This document shows, in pieces, positions 1-10,469 of a DNA stretch of 64,000 bases. Source of the stretch: Euryodendron excelsum. Lineage: Eukaryota > Streptophyta > Magnoliopsida > Ericales > Pentaphylacaceae. A program made the position numbers and the translations under genes. How positions within the stretch are numbered: the stretch's first letter is position 1; every line of letters starts with the position of its first letter. The stretch is taken from the NCBI GenBank assembly GCA_033060915.1, contig CM065377.1:59176683-59240682 (forward strand). Direction: 5' to 3'. The notes under the pieces were generated by a model. That model worked only from the letters and a program-made list of their open reading frames with translations. It was not told where the DNA came from and did no database searches.

Positions 1-64
1 GTGGGCTTTTTTTATCACGTAAAACTGCTGCAAAGATTTTGCAAAGCGGTCTCTATTGGCCCAC
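1..64 (+). pseudogene. Athila integrase fragment, upstream of solo LTR insertion
   Basis: Read from base 3 this gives GLFLSRKTAAKILQSGLYWP, the segment just before the integrase HHCC zinc finger (the RKTA..ILQ.G.YWP signature of Athila integrases). The frame resumes at 4749 with LFHDVHTFYTSCDRCQR, which brings the CxxC of the zinc finger. The break is exactly at the target site of the solo LTR, and the rejoined site reads TATTGGCCCATCTTG. Confidence 0.85.
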
Positions 65-239
65 TGTAAGCACCCCATTTTTGTCTGCTCGGCAGTCTCT
101 GGCCCGACCGGGTTTGGTTTCCAACATCACAACACATGCAGGTTCAAGATGAGCCTTACAATCTCTAATCTAACCAACTGGTCGCTTCTCAGGCCCACGA
201 GGACCCGCTGGAGCCATAAGCACCATTATTCCAAGCAGC

Positions 240-570
240 TTTCCAAACCGGGCGGTCCCAAAAACCAACGCCATCTAGGTAGCTTCCGGGGATCAGGCGA
301 TCTCGGGAACCAACACTTCATCAAATTCCAAACGGTTCACTTCTGGCCCCTGCCAGCCCGCCAACGTAGAATGTCCATTATTTGGTAGTTCTCCGAGACC
401 GGGCGTTCTTAGAGACCAACACCATCCTTCTAGGTAGCTTTCGGGGACCAGGCGTTCTGAGAAACCAACACCACCCTTACAGGTAGTTCTCTAAGACCGG
501 GCATTCTTAGAGACCAACACCGCACAGGTAGTTTTCTGAGACCGGGCGGTCTCGGGAACCAACACCTAGG
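240..570 (+). repeat. Degenerate 45-60 bp tandem repeat in U3 of solo LTR 1
   Basis: About five imperfect units built on GACCGGGCGTTCTTAGAG, ACCAACACC and AGGTAGTT, spaced roughly 45-60 bp. The position upstream of the LTR TATA box suggests a U3 enhancer-like array, which is inference. Short ORFs here are by-products of the repeat. Confidence 0.6.
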
Positions 571-1056
571 TCGACATCGGCACCTGCTAGCCCAACTCGG
601 TGAAAAATGACCAAACCTGCCCCTTTGGGCCTCTAGGCACGTTTTGGGAAAGTTTAAAATCCCTCAAAACAATAAGTCCATCCCACCAAAATGTTGTTAA
701 ACCATTAGGCATCCCCCGCATGCCATTTGGTTCGAATCCGGTCCAATTCTGGCCCACTCTAGCTAAAATGACCATTTTGCCCCTAAACACCTCAACACTG
801 TGCAAACCCCGCTGAACAGTAAAAGACTCTCCCAAAATCATCCTTTAACAACCCTACACACTTAACACAACACACGAAACTGTTCTTGACCATTTCCAGC
901 CAATCCTGGTCAAAATGACCGTTTTGCACCTAGAAGCCCAAATATGCCCCGACACAGCACCGACCTTGGGATTTCGAGCAAAGGGTCTCACCATACACCC
1001 TTGTTTAACCTGAGGAGGACTCTGTGACACTGAACTCACATGACTCGATAAAAGTT

Positions 1057-1620
1057 CCTTCGAGCGTCTCGCAGAGGCACCGCCTAAATTGTCTTTTCTC
1101 CTGATTCCCCGGTTATAATGCACCGTCAACTAACTTGAGAAATGCGTAAATCAGGGAATTCTCGAAAGCTCGTTCATAGATCTTTCCATTAATACGGCTC
1201 GATCGAATAGACCGCTTCCTGAAGCCCTCCATCGTACGGTGCGAAAACTATAACTTTCAGCAACCCTTGGAGCGTCTCGCAGACGCTCCGCCAAGGTTGA
1301 CTTTTTCGCCGATTCCCTAATCAAAATGCATGGTCAAATGACTTGAGAAATGCGTAAATCTAGGAATTTTTGAAAGTATTTCCAGAGTATTTTCCATCAG
1401 TACGGGCCGATCGAATAGATCGCTGCCCGAAGGCCTCGATCACACGAAACGAAAATAACCACTTTCAAACACCCTCGGAGGGTATCACAGACGCTCCGTA
1501 AAAGTGACCTTTTTGGCACACTTTCCAAGACAATATCACTTGCCTCCAAACATAATTCAAGCTTCTTGAAAAAATGAAAGTTCACCAGAGGCCCTAGGAG
1601 AACATCTCGAGTGCAACCGA
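1057..1620 (+). repeat. 208-bp tandem repeat, about 2.7 units, in U3 of solo LTR 1
   Basis: The word AGCGTCTCGCAGA recurs at 1063 and 1271, and CAGACGCTCCG at 1280 and 1488, giving a period of 208 bp both times. Each unit also carries a GATCGAATAGA.CGCT word and a TTGAGAAATGCGTAAATC word. The units have diverged by substitution and are clearly colinear. It lies upstream of the LTR TATA box. Confidence 0.75.
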
Positions 1621-1876
1621 TTCCCTTGAAACCTTTCCAATTGACTCAATTATAAAGGCAAAGTTTGGACGAACCTTCCCGGTAATGGAGCGTATGCTAC
1701 ATGCGCTCAAATTTTGATCAGCTCAACTAACTTTTGATCAACAATTGAGATTTATCCAGTACATAGGGTGACACATGTCATTCTAGCAATGGAACAACAC
1801 CTGCGCATGTCCTACATGCGCACGGTCAAATTTTGGCCAGGCGCATGTAGTACATGCGCCAGGCCTGTTCCAGAAT

Positions 1877-1887
1877 CTCTATAAATA
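1877..1887 (+). promoter_or_regulatory. TATA box of solo LTR 1
   Basis: CTCTATAAATA, followed by a C/A-rich leader starting about 30 bp downstream. It marks the likely U3/R border of this LTR. No promoter activity can be shown from sequence. Confidence 0.5.
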
Positions 1888-4748
1888 CCAGACCACCATT
1901 TGCATATTCCAACTCCAATTTCTGATGTGAAGCCCTGCTGAAGTCACTCCAGAACTGCGAATCTCTATACACACATCATCACTCCAACACTTAGCTTAGG
2001 TTCCATCATCCCCAAGCCAATATACTTCATATATAAAGCCTTATACACCATCAAACACTCCCTACCAGCCCTCTAAGCCTTCTTGAAGTCATTTAAGCTC
2101 CCATCAAAGCATCGCTTGAAGACTACAAGTGTGTTGAAGGCAAAAGGTGGTATCCCTTTTATATTTGTGTCTTCCCCGACTTTTCTCTTCTCCCTCCTAG
2201 CCTATTTAAGCTATTCTCTTTTTTAATCCACATCTTCAACCCTCCTTTCTTGCATGCTTGAGTAAAGAGGGCTCTTAGATCATGCCTAGAGGAAAGCAAG
2301 TGAGAGCCATCGTGTAGGGGGATCTCTCACTAGCCTACTTTAAGATGGTATGGCCTAAGAGCCCCTTGTTTATGTGGTGTATCCTAAAAGCCTTGTATGT
2401 AATTATGACCCCTTGCATATTACTATTTGGATCAGGTTTTGCATGCTTGGCTTTATTTTATACTTATTGCCATGCTCTATAATGCTTACATTGCTCTTAT
2501 TTTCATGCCCTCTCCAAGCTCTATATTTCTTTCAAAAATTGTTTCAACAGTTAGCCCCTTGAAGTGTAAGATGGAATTTTAGAAATTATGCCTTAGAAGA
2601 CCTCTTACTAACCCCCTAACTCTCATTTTGGTGTCATGACATTTTAATTTGCATAAGGGTTCCTTTCTAATACTCTAATTTTCAAGATTTATATTCTTTT
2701 AAGTGTAGTGGTTAGAATGGCCCCATGGAACCCTCCCTTGAGTGGTCTCCCTTTTGTTTGGCCATATGAACCCTCTCTTGATGGAATGGTTACCTTGAAA
2801 AATGGTTTTCAAAACCTTTCCCCAAAGATGATCTTCAAAAATGCATTCTCTCCATCTTAGCATTAAAAATGGTGCCTTAAAAAGTTGCCATCACCATGTT
2901 GATTTTTGGACCCTTTACACTCTTGTCAAGATTATGATCATAATGGCCATGAAGAAACCTTCCTTGAAATGGTTTCCAAACACCAATCATACAAATCATA
3001 CTCTTGGCTAGAGTCAAAATTTTTATGGAAATGATCTTCAAAAAGATTGTCAACCAAAGTCCATTGCATATCATATTTTGTTTTTCAAAACTCTTTCCAA
3101 GAATGCATCAAAACAACTTTCAAAACCATTCTCCAATCTAACCCTGGGTTAACTTGACTCTAGTTGCCCAACCTTAGGTTAGCTTGACCCTAGTTCACCC
3201 ACCTTAGGTTAACCCTATCCTAGTTACTTAACCATAGGACACCTTAACCCTAGGATAACCCAACCTTGATTAGTTAACCATAGGTCATCTTAACCCTAGG
3301 TGAACCAAACCCAAGTTAGTTGACCTTAGGTTCCCCCTAGGCCAACTCTATTTAGGTTGATACACTACAAGGTCCCAATACTTGAACCCTCTTCTAAATG
3401 GTCATTCAATTTTCAAACTATTCTCATAACCTATTTTTCCAAAACCTCCTATTTTCATGATTTCAAAAAAAAAAAAAAAAACCAACTCCATAAACTTTTC
3501 AAACGTCCTTACACTCCATCTTCAAGACATTTTCAAAAAAACAAAATGCTTTCAAAATGTCACAAACCTAAAGTGTCCCTTGCCCTCTCATGGTTAGGGA
3601 CTCCAAGGACAAGTGATAAATCAAAAACAACCTCTAAGATTGTCCATATTAGGATTCCAAACCCTTAGCCATTTCTAAAAACCACTTTCAAAAATTAATT
3701 CGTCAAAACATTCTAAAATCATACCTCTAAGGTTTTTAAAACAAGATTTCAAAAACACTTTCAAGTTCTCTTGAGACATACTAAAGCCTTTTTTCAAAAC
3801 TCCCTTAAGGCGATCCAAGATCACTTTCAAGACACTCCACCATTCAATTTCAAGTCAAAACTTCCAAAGACCTCCAAGGGTCTTCAATTTCCAAAAACTT
3901 CAAAGTGTTTTAAACTTTTCCAAAGATCTCAAAGTGTCTTAAACTTTTTAAAGACCCCAAAATGTCTTTAAACCTTCCAAAGGCCCTAATGCGCCTATTC
4001 TCCATCGGGTTCTTGCCTGAACTACAATTGACCTGATTATCGCCAAATGAGATACGTAGGCAACCTAAAATGGTGCGGTCATAACTTTTATTTCAACTCC
4101 AATTCCTTTTTCAAAAATTCCAATCAATTCAAAAGTTTCTATTCCAAACTCATTCAAAACCCTCATTATTTTCAAACTTCTTCCAAAAACTTGCATCACG
4201 CATCATCCATCCAAAGAGTGATGACTAAACCCTGTTTTCAAAATTCTAAAGTGGACATTAAGTGGACAATGGTAGCCTGTTATTCTAGTGAGTAAACAAA
4301 AGGACGATTAGACATGTAAGTACCGAAAGGGCGAGGTAGGGTGATGATCTTAAGATATCTTCCCTACACGTAACCAATCCCAAAACCATAGATTTCTATT
4401 TTCAAAAGACCAAAATGGAGTTATTTTAAAAAGAAGCTTAAATATTTCCAAAGGTTGCCAAATAACTTATTTTTCCTAAAAATCTTCTCTCGAGGAAATT
4501 TTCAAAATCATTTTCAAAAACTCAAAGTTTAATCTGTCGGATTAACACTTAGCTTTAGGTGCCCTAACTCACCTTAATCACATTAGGTGGCAACTCCTAT
4601 TTTTCTAAAAAAAAGGCCCTTAGTCAAACCAATTTTCAAACCTAGTCGCACTTGTCCTTCTAGGAGGACGAGTTCTAGTGACAGAGTTCCGTGCTTTTCG
4701 TGTCCGAGCCGAAAGAACCTTAGGCCCGCCAAAAATCAGGGCATGACA

Positions 4749-5774
4749 CCCATCTTGTTCCATGATGTCCATACCTTTTACACATCTTGCGATAGATGTC
4801 AACGGTTAGGAAGTCTATCTGGGAGCCACATGATGCCTCTTACCCCTATTATTATTCTAGAAGTCTTTGATTGCTAGGGTATTGATTTTATGGGTCCGTT
4901 TTCTAATTCGTATGGCTATCTCTATATTCTGGTGGCTATAGACTACGTGTCCAAATAGGTAGAAGCTATCTTGTCGCATACCAACGACCATGTTGTTGTG
5001 ATCAAGTTCTTAAAAGAATATATTTTCTCTAGATTTGGTATGCCCCGAGCCATCATCAGTGATAGTGGCTCCCACTTCTGTAACAGACCCGTAGGTCTCT
5101 TAATGCAAAAGTATGGGGTGATTCATAAGGTTGGTACACATTATTACCCCCAAACACAAGGCCAAGTTGAGTTGGCTAATAGGAAGATCAAACAAGTCCT
5201 CCAGAAAACCGTCAACCTTAATCGAAAAGATTGATCCTTGAGATTAGTGGATGCATTATGGGTATATAGGACTACATACAAGACCATTCCAAGTTCATCT
5301 CTGTATAGACTTGTGTACGGGAAGGCGTGCCACCTTCCGATTAAAATAGAACACAAGGCGTATTTGGCAATCCATCAATTTAACATGAGTCTAGATCAAG
5401 AGGGTCATTTCCGACAATTGTAACTCAATGAACTAGAGGAGATTAGGAATGAGGCTTATGAGAACTCAAAAATTTCTAAGGCAAAGATGAAGTTGGTACA
5501 TAACCAACACATTCTGCGAAAATCTTTTAAAGTGGGTCAAAAAGTCCTGCTATACAGTTCTCGGTTACATTTGTTTCCATGAAAGCTTCAGAGTCGTTGG
5601 TCAGGACCCTTTGAGGTGGGCAGTGTCACATCTTATGGTGCAATTGAAATTGAGAACCCCCAAAATAGAAATGCTTTTAAAGTTAATGGGCATCGTTTGA
5701 AGCCCTACCTTGAGAACTTTGTGGGTAAGGTCGAATGTGTGGATCTCGAGGATCCACCCCCTCTTAATCTTTAG
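4749..5774 (+). pseudogene. Athila-like integrase, C-terminal two thirds, broken
   Basis: Continues the integrase begun at 3-64. Visible are the zinc-finger CDRCQR (about 4791), the first catalytic aspartate in GIDFMGPF (about 4883), the second in ISDSGSHFCN (about 5060), the glutamate region THYYPQTQGQVELANR (5137-5184) and the Athila C-terminal words YRLVYGKACHLP and NGHRLKPY. All lie in one frame. At least five in-frame stops break it (4875-4877, 4956-4958, 5232-5234, 5421-5423, 5581-5583). Several fall where the family has tryptophan, as expected for G-to-A change from decay of methylated cytosine on the other strand. It ends PPPLNL and TAG at 5772-5774. The known role of the intact family is to insert element cDNA into the nuclear genome. 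Confidence 0.85.
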
Positions 5775-6010
5775 TCGCTTTCTAGACAACGATTTGTAAA
5801 TTTTATATTTTTCTATAGACTATTATCACTACTTCTACTATTTTGCTTTCATCTTTTTAGAGTTCTTTCATTTGTTTTATTTCCTTTTCTTCTATTTTAT
5901 TTTAATTTTCTTTTCTTTTTATTGAGTATTGTTTTTCTTTGTTTTGGGTTGTTTTGTTTTGTTTTAGGTTTTTCTTGATCAGTTTCCTTATCATTCCTTG
6001 CGCACATAGA
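5775..6010. other. T-rich spacer between pol and first env-like ORF
   Basis: Strongly T-rich DNA (long runs of TTTCTTTTATTT type) with no coding potential. It separates the integrase stop from the ATG at 6011. Confidence 0.5.
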
Positions 6011-6903
6011 ATGGCATCGCTTGGAACCAAGTTATCCAAAAGAGGTCATAAACATAATCGAACGGAAGTTAAGCGATTAGCTAATTCACGAGAGAGAGTC
6101 ATGTTCATGACCAATTTCCATGGTCATGAGGTCCTCATCGAGCGTCATGTTCACTTGTCAGAGTTTGCAAATGATCTTTTGCGAGCTGATTTCCTTCATA
6201 GGGGATGGGTTCATATGCTTGGCAGAGAAGGGGCTATTAATGTTGATATGGTTCGGGAGTTTTATGCTTATTTGACTCATACCTCTCAGCCTGAGTGTAT
6301 CTTAACCTCTACGGTGAGGGGTCGGACCATTACCATTGCCAAAGAAACGTTTGTCGTCTTCTACGTATACCTTTCACTTGTCATCCTGATTATCTGTCAT
6401 TCCCTTGTTCTCCGCCTACTAGTGAGGAACTTATTTTGAAACTCCAGTTTACCTCTGTTCCATGGCAGCAATCTACCATTCCAGCGGCGTCTTTGAAGCG
6501 TAAATACCAAATGCTGAACTTAATAGTTGCCACCACTATCATTGCTAAGAAGCGCTCTATCATGACTGTACATCGCTCCTGCTGTGTGTGGTTGTACATT
6601 ATTGGTAAAGGGTACGTTATTGACCCTTCGAATCTTATCTTGAAGGCCATTACAGAGTCTCGTTTATCCTATGATCCTATGCCCTTCGATCTTTTGATCA
6701 ATGAGTTCTTGAAAGCTGCCCGAGTTCGTATTTTGTCTGCCGATACTCTTCAGTACTCTGGCTATCCAATTTGCGGGGTAGACATTTCCTTTGAGCGACC
6801 AACTGAAGCTAACAAATCAGCTCATTCTCTTGAGGAGTTGTGCTCTCAGATTCGGGAGTTAAAGGCGAAGATTAAGACGCTTAAGTCTCATGATACTATT
6901 TAG
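6011..6903 (+). pseudogene. First env-like ORF (plant transposon protein domain), frameshifted
   Basis: The ATG at 6011 opens MASLGTKLSKRG; the product is about 300 residues if the frameshift is ignored. Residues 1-115 include ERHVHLSEFANDLL..GW and VREFYAYLTH, typical of the env-like or putative plant transposon protein domain found downstream of pol in Athila elements. A frameshift near 6350-6360 moves the reading to another frame, which continues SLKRKYQMLNLIVAT, IGKGYVIDPSNLIL and a C-terminal coiled-coil-like LEELCSQIRELKAKIKTLK ending at 6903. The biochemical role of this family is not established; no signal peptide or obvious membrane anchor is visible. Confidence 0.7.
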
Positions 6904-7119
6904 TTTTGACTCCATGGTTTTTCTTGAGCTTTCTAGTATGTAGGGAACTAGTTTAGTTTTTTTTAGTAGTTGTCTTTTGTTTTATTTTCTATCGTATTAT
7001 GGCTGCGTATAACCTTTGATCTTGATACTTTACATGGATAATATTATTATGGATCATGAGTTTGTTTTTCCCTCTGTTTACGTATGTTCTAAAGCCTCGA
7101 GGACTTAGCCTACCTTGAG

Positions 7120-7121
<2 letters not shown>

Positions 7122-7158
<37 letters not shown>
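7122..7158 (+). repeat. Run of 37 G, polypurine-like, between env-like ORFs
   Basis: CCTTGAGTT is followed by 37 consecutive G and then AGAGTT. The context resembles the element's own terminal polypurine tract (CTTAGTTGGGGGGTG at 12211), but it lies internally, just before the second promoter-like block. Whether it works as a second plus-strand primer or is slippage expansion of a former polypurine tract cannot be decided here. The exact length is likely unreliable. Confidence 0.6.
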
Positions 7159-7159
<1 letters not shown>

Positions 7160-7256
7160 GAGTTCTGTGTTAATGTTAGGGTGTTTTTTGTTTTGTTTTT
7201 TGCTTTGTTTTATGTGATTTTCATTAGTTTTTGTTTTGTTTTGTTGAATTCCAGAC

Positions 7257-7385
7257 TAACCATTCAAACGGTGATGAGTGCGTTCGAACGGAACCGTTCG
7301 AAGAGCGTTAAACGGTCGTTCGAACGGTGGCATCTTAAGTTGCGTTTGAACGACCTTCGAACGGGTTCCTAGGTTCTATAAATAG
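7257..7385 (+). promoter_or_regulatory. Internal promoter-like block: TTCGAACGG array plus TATA
   Basis: Six or seven copies or near-copies of (C)GTTCGAACGG lie at 7262-7364, followed by CTATAAATAG at 7376-7385. The second env-like ORF starts 220 bp downstream, after an A/T-rich leader. The same motif array followed by a TATA box occurs in the element's 3' LTR (12390-12636). The motif core TTCGAA is palindromic and contains a CpG. Promoter function is inferred from this arrangement. Confidence 0.6.
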
Positions 7386-8129
7386 AGGCATCTGAAGCTG
7401 AGTTCAAACTCAATTCAAATGTAAAATTAGTGAAAATTGAGTGTTTTTGAAGTTTCTGAGTTAGCAAGGCCCTACCAGAGCTCGAGCATGAGTATGCATT
7501 CGCGCTCCATCATTTATTCCTGCCTTAGGTACTACTCTTGAGCCTTTCTCATGCACTGTTTTATATTCTTAGAGTAGTTTTGCACTTTAGCTACCTGCAT
7601 AGTCATGGCTGGTCGAGCTAGCCAAAGTAGTAGAGTTGGTAGAGGTAGAGGCCGGGGAGCTGCATTACCGCCTCCCCCAACATATGATGTTGAGAGATTC
7701 ATTAGTGAGGCCGCCTCATATGCTTTTACTAAGACTTGGAGCGTGAGAGGGTTCCCTAGAGAGCGAGAGTTTGCTCTCCATGCTTTTAGGGGTGGTATTT
7801 ACCCCTGGGAGGAGGAGTTTGTTAAAAGGCAGTGGGCTCCATTGGCTTGCTTCTAGGGGTCGTGTGTGTTCATGCTGATCACCGAGTTCATGGCAAACAT
7901 CAGTAGGGCTATTACCACTCCAAGGCAAGAGGGCATCAGGTTAGGATTACTCCGAGCACATTCGTCCAGGTATATCAGCTGCCTAGAGTTGTTGAGGCGC
8001 AGTTTAGTTACCCAACTGAGGGGGCACCGGATTTTGATGTTGTATCCGATGAGGTATGCGTTGAGGGGACACATTGGGTAGGTAAACGGCAGTTTCTTGT
8101 GAGAGTGCTTACACCGCGTTATCGGCTGT

Positions 8130-9778
8130 TGATTACACCCTAAAAGTGTAATTATAGGCTCTTAATCCGCACTTTGTTAGATTTATATTAGTGTTAATTT
8201 CCTTATTTTAGTTAGATATTTATTTGATTATGTTTTGTGTGTGCTTTGTAGGTTATATAAGCTAATAAAGGCAAAAAGAAAGCAAGAATAATCAAAGCGG
8301 GTTCAAGGCGAATAATTTGTTCATGAAAATTCAGACCTGTCTCGGTATTTGGGCCATATCTTTTTACTCCGATGTCCGATTGAACTGATTTTTGTGCCAT
8401 TGAAAAGAAGACTTCAAGAGCTACAATTTGTCCTCTAATGTGCATCGGCTGAATCGGCCTCTAAAGTGGTCAAAATCAAGCTTCAAGGTGGAGGAATGAA
8501 TAGTAACCGATCGAATGGCTTGGCAAACTTCAGAGAGCGTGATTTACCGATCGATCGGCCGATCGATCGGGTGAACATTAACCCTGATCGATCGGTGAAC
8601 AGTGACCGATCAATCGGCCGATCGATCGGTGAACAGTAACCCGATCGATCGGTGAACAGTGCCCGTGAACAGTAAAATCAGTTTTTTACCGATCGAACGC
8701 TCCAATTGCCGTTCGATCGGCCGATCGATCGGTGAACAGTGCCGATCGATCGGTCGATATAGATCTGGAGCTTTAAAGCTTTGTTGTCCGAAAAAATGGA
8801 GGAGAGGAAGATTTTTTGGGTTTGTAGCAGCCAAGGAGGTGGTGTGAAAAGCTCCTCCAAGGTTGGTTTTTATGTTTTTGTGTATTTTAGCTTAGATTTA
8901 TGTTTGTATTGTTAATGTAGGAGTAGAAATTGTAACTTTATTACATTGTAATTTATTTTCCTTCACTTTCTTGCCATTTTCTCTCACTTTCTTAGTAACC
9001 AAACACTAGTTTTACTTAGTTTAATGTTAGATTTACCTTCATTTATGCTCTTTATTATGGATTTTAGTAGCTAAACATCTCTTGGGTGTGATTGTAAAAA
9101 TCCACCAAGGATCTTCAAGTATTTTAATGGGGATTTATGAACTTCAAAGTTTTATTCCTAGATTTCAATTGTTCTATTCGGTTGAGTGTTAGATTTATTT
9201 GAAAACTTAGATTCATAACTCATTTGGTAATATTTATGCACAATTCAACAATTGGTATAAATCTTGCACATTTCTAGGTTTGTTTCTAGGGTTCTATTAA
9301 TTGGTTTAATTTCTACACTCAACTAAATATGAACTCAAGGTTTTATGGTCAAAATATTCCGAATCAAGAATCCACGGTGTGATTCTTGATTTGAGTTATA
9401 AAAATCCTCTATTGAAATTCTTGTTGAAAATTGGTGGATTGAATCAATCATATCCAAGCTTTCCATTTTAATTGTTTTACATTTAAATCAATTGCCTAGT
9501 TAATTGCTTTAATTTTCATTGCACTAGTTTAGTAAATCAAAACCCCATGAAAAACCTAAAGATTTTCGGTCATTTTATTTTTCCTTTTATTTTAGATTCA
9601 ATTCCCCACATAATTGCAATTCGATCCTAGGCTAGGTTAGTGTGAGTTGAGTGCTAGAGCCTATATTTGGCTAGGTCCTTTGGGAGAGAACGATACCGGA
9701 TTACCGGTTTATACTTCATCGCGACCCCCGTACTCTTGCGGGGTACTAACTCCATTTTGTAGTTTTCGGAGCGAGTCA
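8130..9778 (+). mobile_element. Solo LTR, 1649 bp (family 2), inside second env-like ORF
   Basis: Starts TGATTACACCC and ends GCGAGTCA, with perfect 5-bp target duplications GCTGT at 8125-8129 and 9779-9783. Removing it leaves an uninterrupted env-like frame across the junction, which confirms both borders. The start resembles the 3' LTR of element A (12226) and the LTR at 58870, so it is a related Athila-type family. It carries a dense array of GATCGATCGG palindromes (8541-8757). No coding sequence is seen. Confidence 0.88.
8541..8757 (+). repeat. Array of CGATCGATCGG palindromes and GTGAACAGT words
   Basis: About ten copies of (C)GATCGATCGG, some back to back as CGATCGATCGGCCGATCGATCGG, alternate with GTGAACAGT(AA/GCC/GACC). 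The words are self-complementary, so either strand can form hairpins, and each contains several CpG and GATC sites. The position in the LTR matches the TTCGAACGG array of element A and the ACATCCCGCG array near 60.4 kb. Confidence 0.85.
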
Positions 9779-10469
9779 GCTGTTATTTTTGTTCTCGTGC
9801 CACTTACTTCTTCCGATTACACGTCACACTAAGGTGAGTCAGGCAATAGCAGCTCTTCTTTGGGCCACGGGTACTTAGAGGTCGATCAATCTGCCAATAT
9901 TCATGTTTATGGCATTATACACTAAGTATGCATTTCCTAGAGCATAGGGGGTCATTCCTTTTGGTTGTCTGCTCACTTTTGTGATAAAGGAGGCTGGGGA
10001 CGGTATTATCCCAAGATTACTTCGAGTGCAGCAGTTGTCGGCTATTGATGCGTCAAGTGTGAAACGTTCGGAGGGACACTTACCTCCCCCACCAAAGCAG
10101 CTACCTGAGTAGCAGGTAGAGGGAGCTCAACCTGCACAGCAACTAGAGGAGCAGCAGGGTTAAGCACCGAGTATGCAGCTTCTGTTGGAGAGACTTGAGC
10201 AGCAGTCTCAGACTTTGGCAGCCCATAGGGTTATTTTAGAGCAGCAGAGTTAGGCCCTTGTACAGCAGGAACTTGTGCTTGAGCAAATTGAGGCTGCCTT
10301 GGTCAAAAGAGCAGTTGTGCAGGAGCAGCATACTGATCTTGTTACGATGTTAGAGGGTTAGATCCATGCCCAGCAGACCCCCCTTGATAAGATGATGGTG
10401 TTAGTTCGACGTTTGGATCATCGGATGCATCCACCGCTAGTTAGGGATGACGAGGATGACGAGGGGTAG

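Larger units (their letters stand above)
65..4748 (+). mobile_element. Solo LTR, 4.7 kb (family 1), inside integrase
   Basis: Starts TGTAAGCACCCC and ends GCATGACA, giving TG...CA termini. It is flanked by CCCAC (60-64) and CCCAT (4749-4753), a 5-bp target duplication with one mismatch; the undamaged integrase frame uses CCCAT. No gag or pol coding is visible between the ends, so it looks like a solo LTR left by LTR-LTR recombination. It contains two tandem arrays (240-570 and 1057-1620), a TATA box at about 1877-1887, and a T/C-rich second half with degenerate CCTAGGTTA-like words at 3120-3345. A second copy of its first bases begins at 63671. At 4684 bp it is long even for plant gypsy LTRs. 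Confidence 0.8.
7605..10469 (+). pseudogene. Second env-like ORF, split by a solo LTR
   Basis: The ATG at 7605 opens MAGRASQSSRVGRGRGRGA, an Arg/Gly-rich start, then ER-I-EAASYAFTKTW..RGFPRERE and, after a TAG at 7854-7856, the TEFMANI word matching the REFYANI signature of env-like ORFs. A frameshift lies near 7940. The frame then runs through QFLVRVLTPRYRLL to the solo LTR at 8130 and resumes at 9784 with HLLLPITRHTKVSQAIAALLWATG, then a Gln-rich segment (about 10100-10400, potential coiled coil) ending at TAG 10467-10469. Several further stops are present. It has the same domain class as the ORF at 6011 but is diverged, and a TATA box lies about 220 bp upstream. Confidence 0.7.

Noticed and set aside
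3120..3345. Telomere-like CCCTAGG/TTAACC words
   Set aside because: Irregular spacing and not the plant telomere heptamer; part of the solo LTR's low-complexity half.
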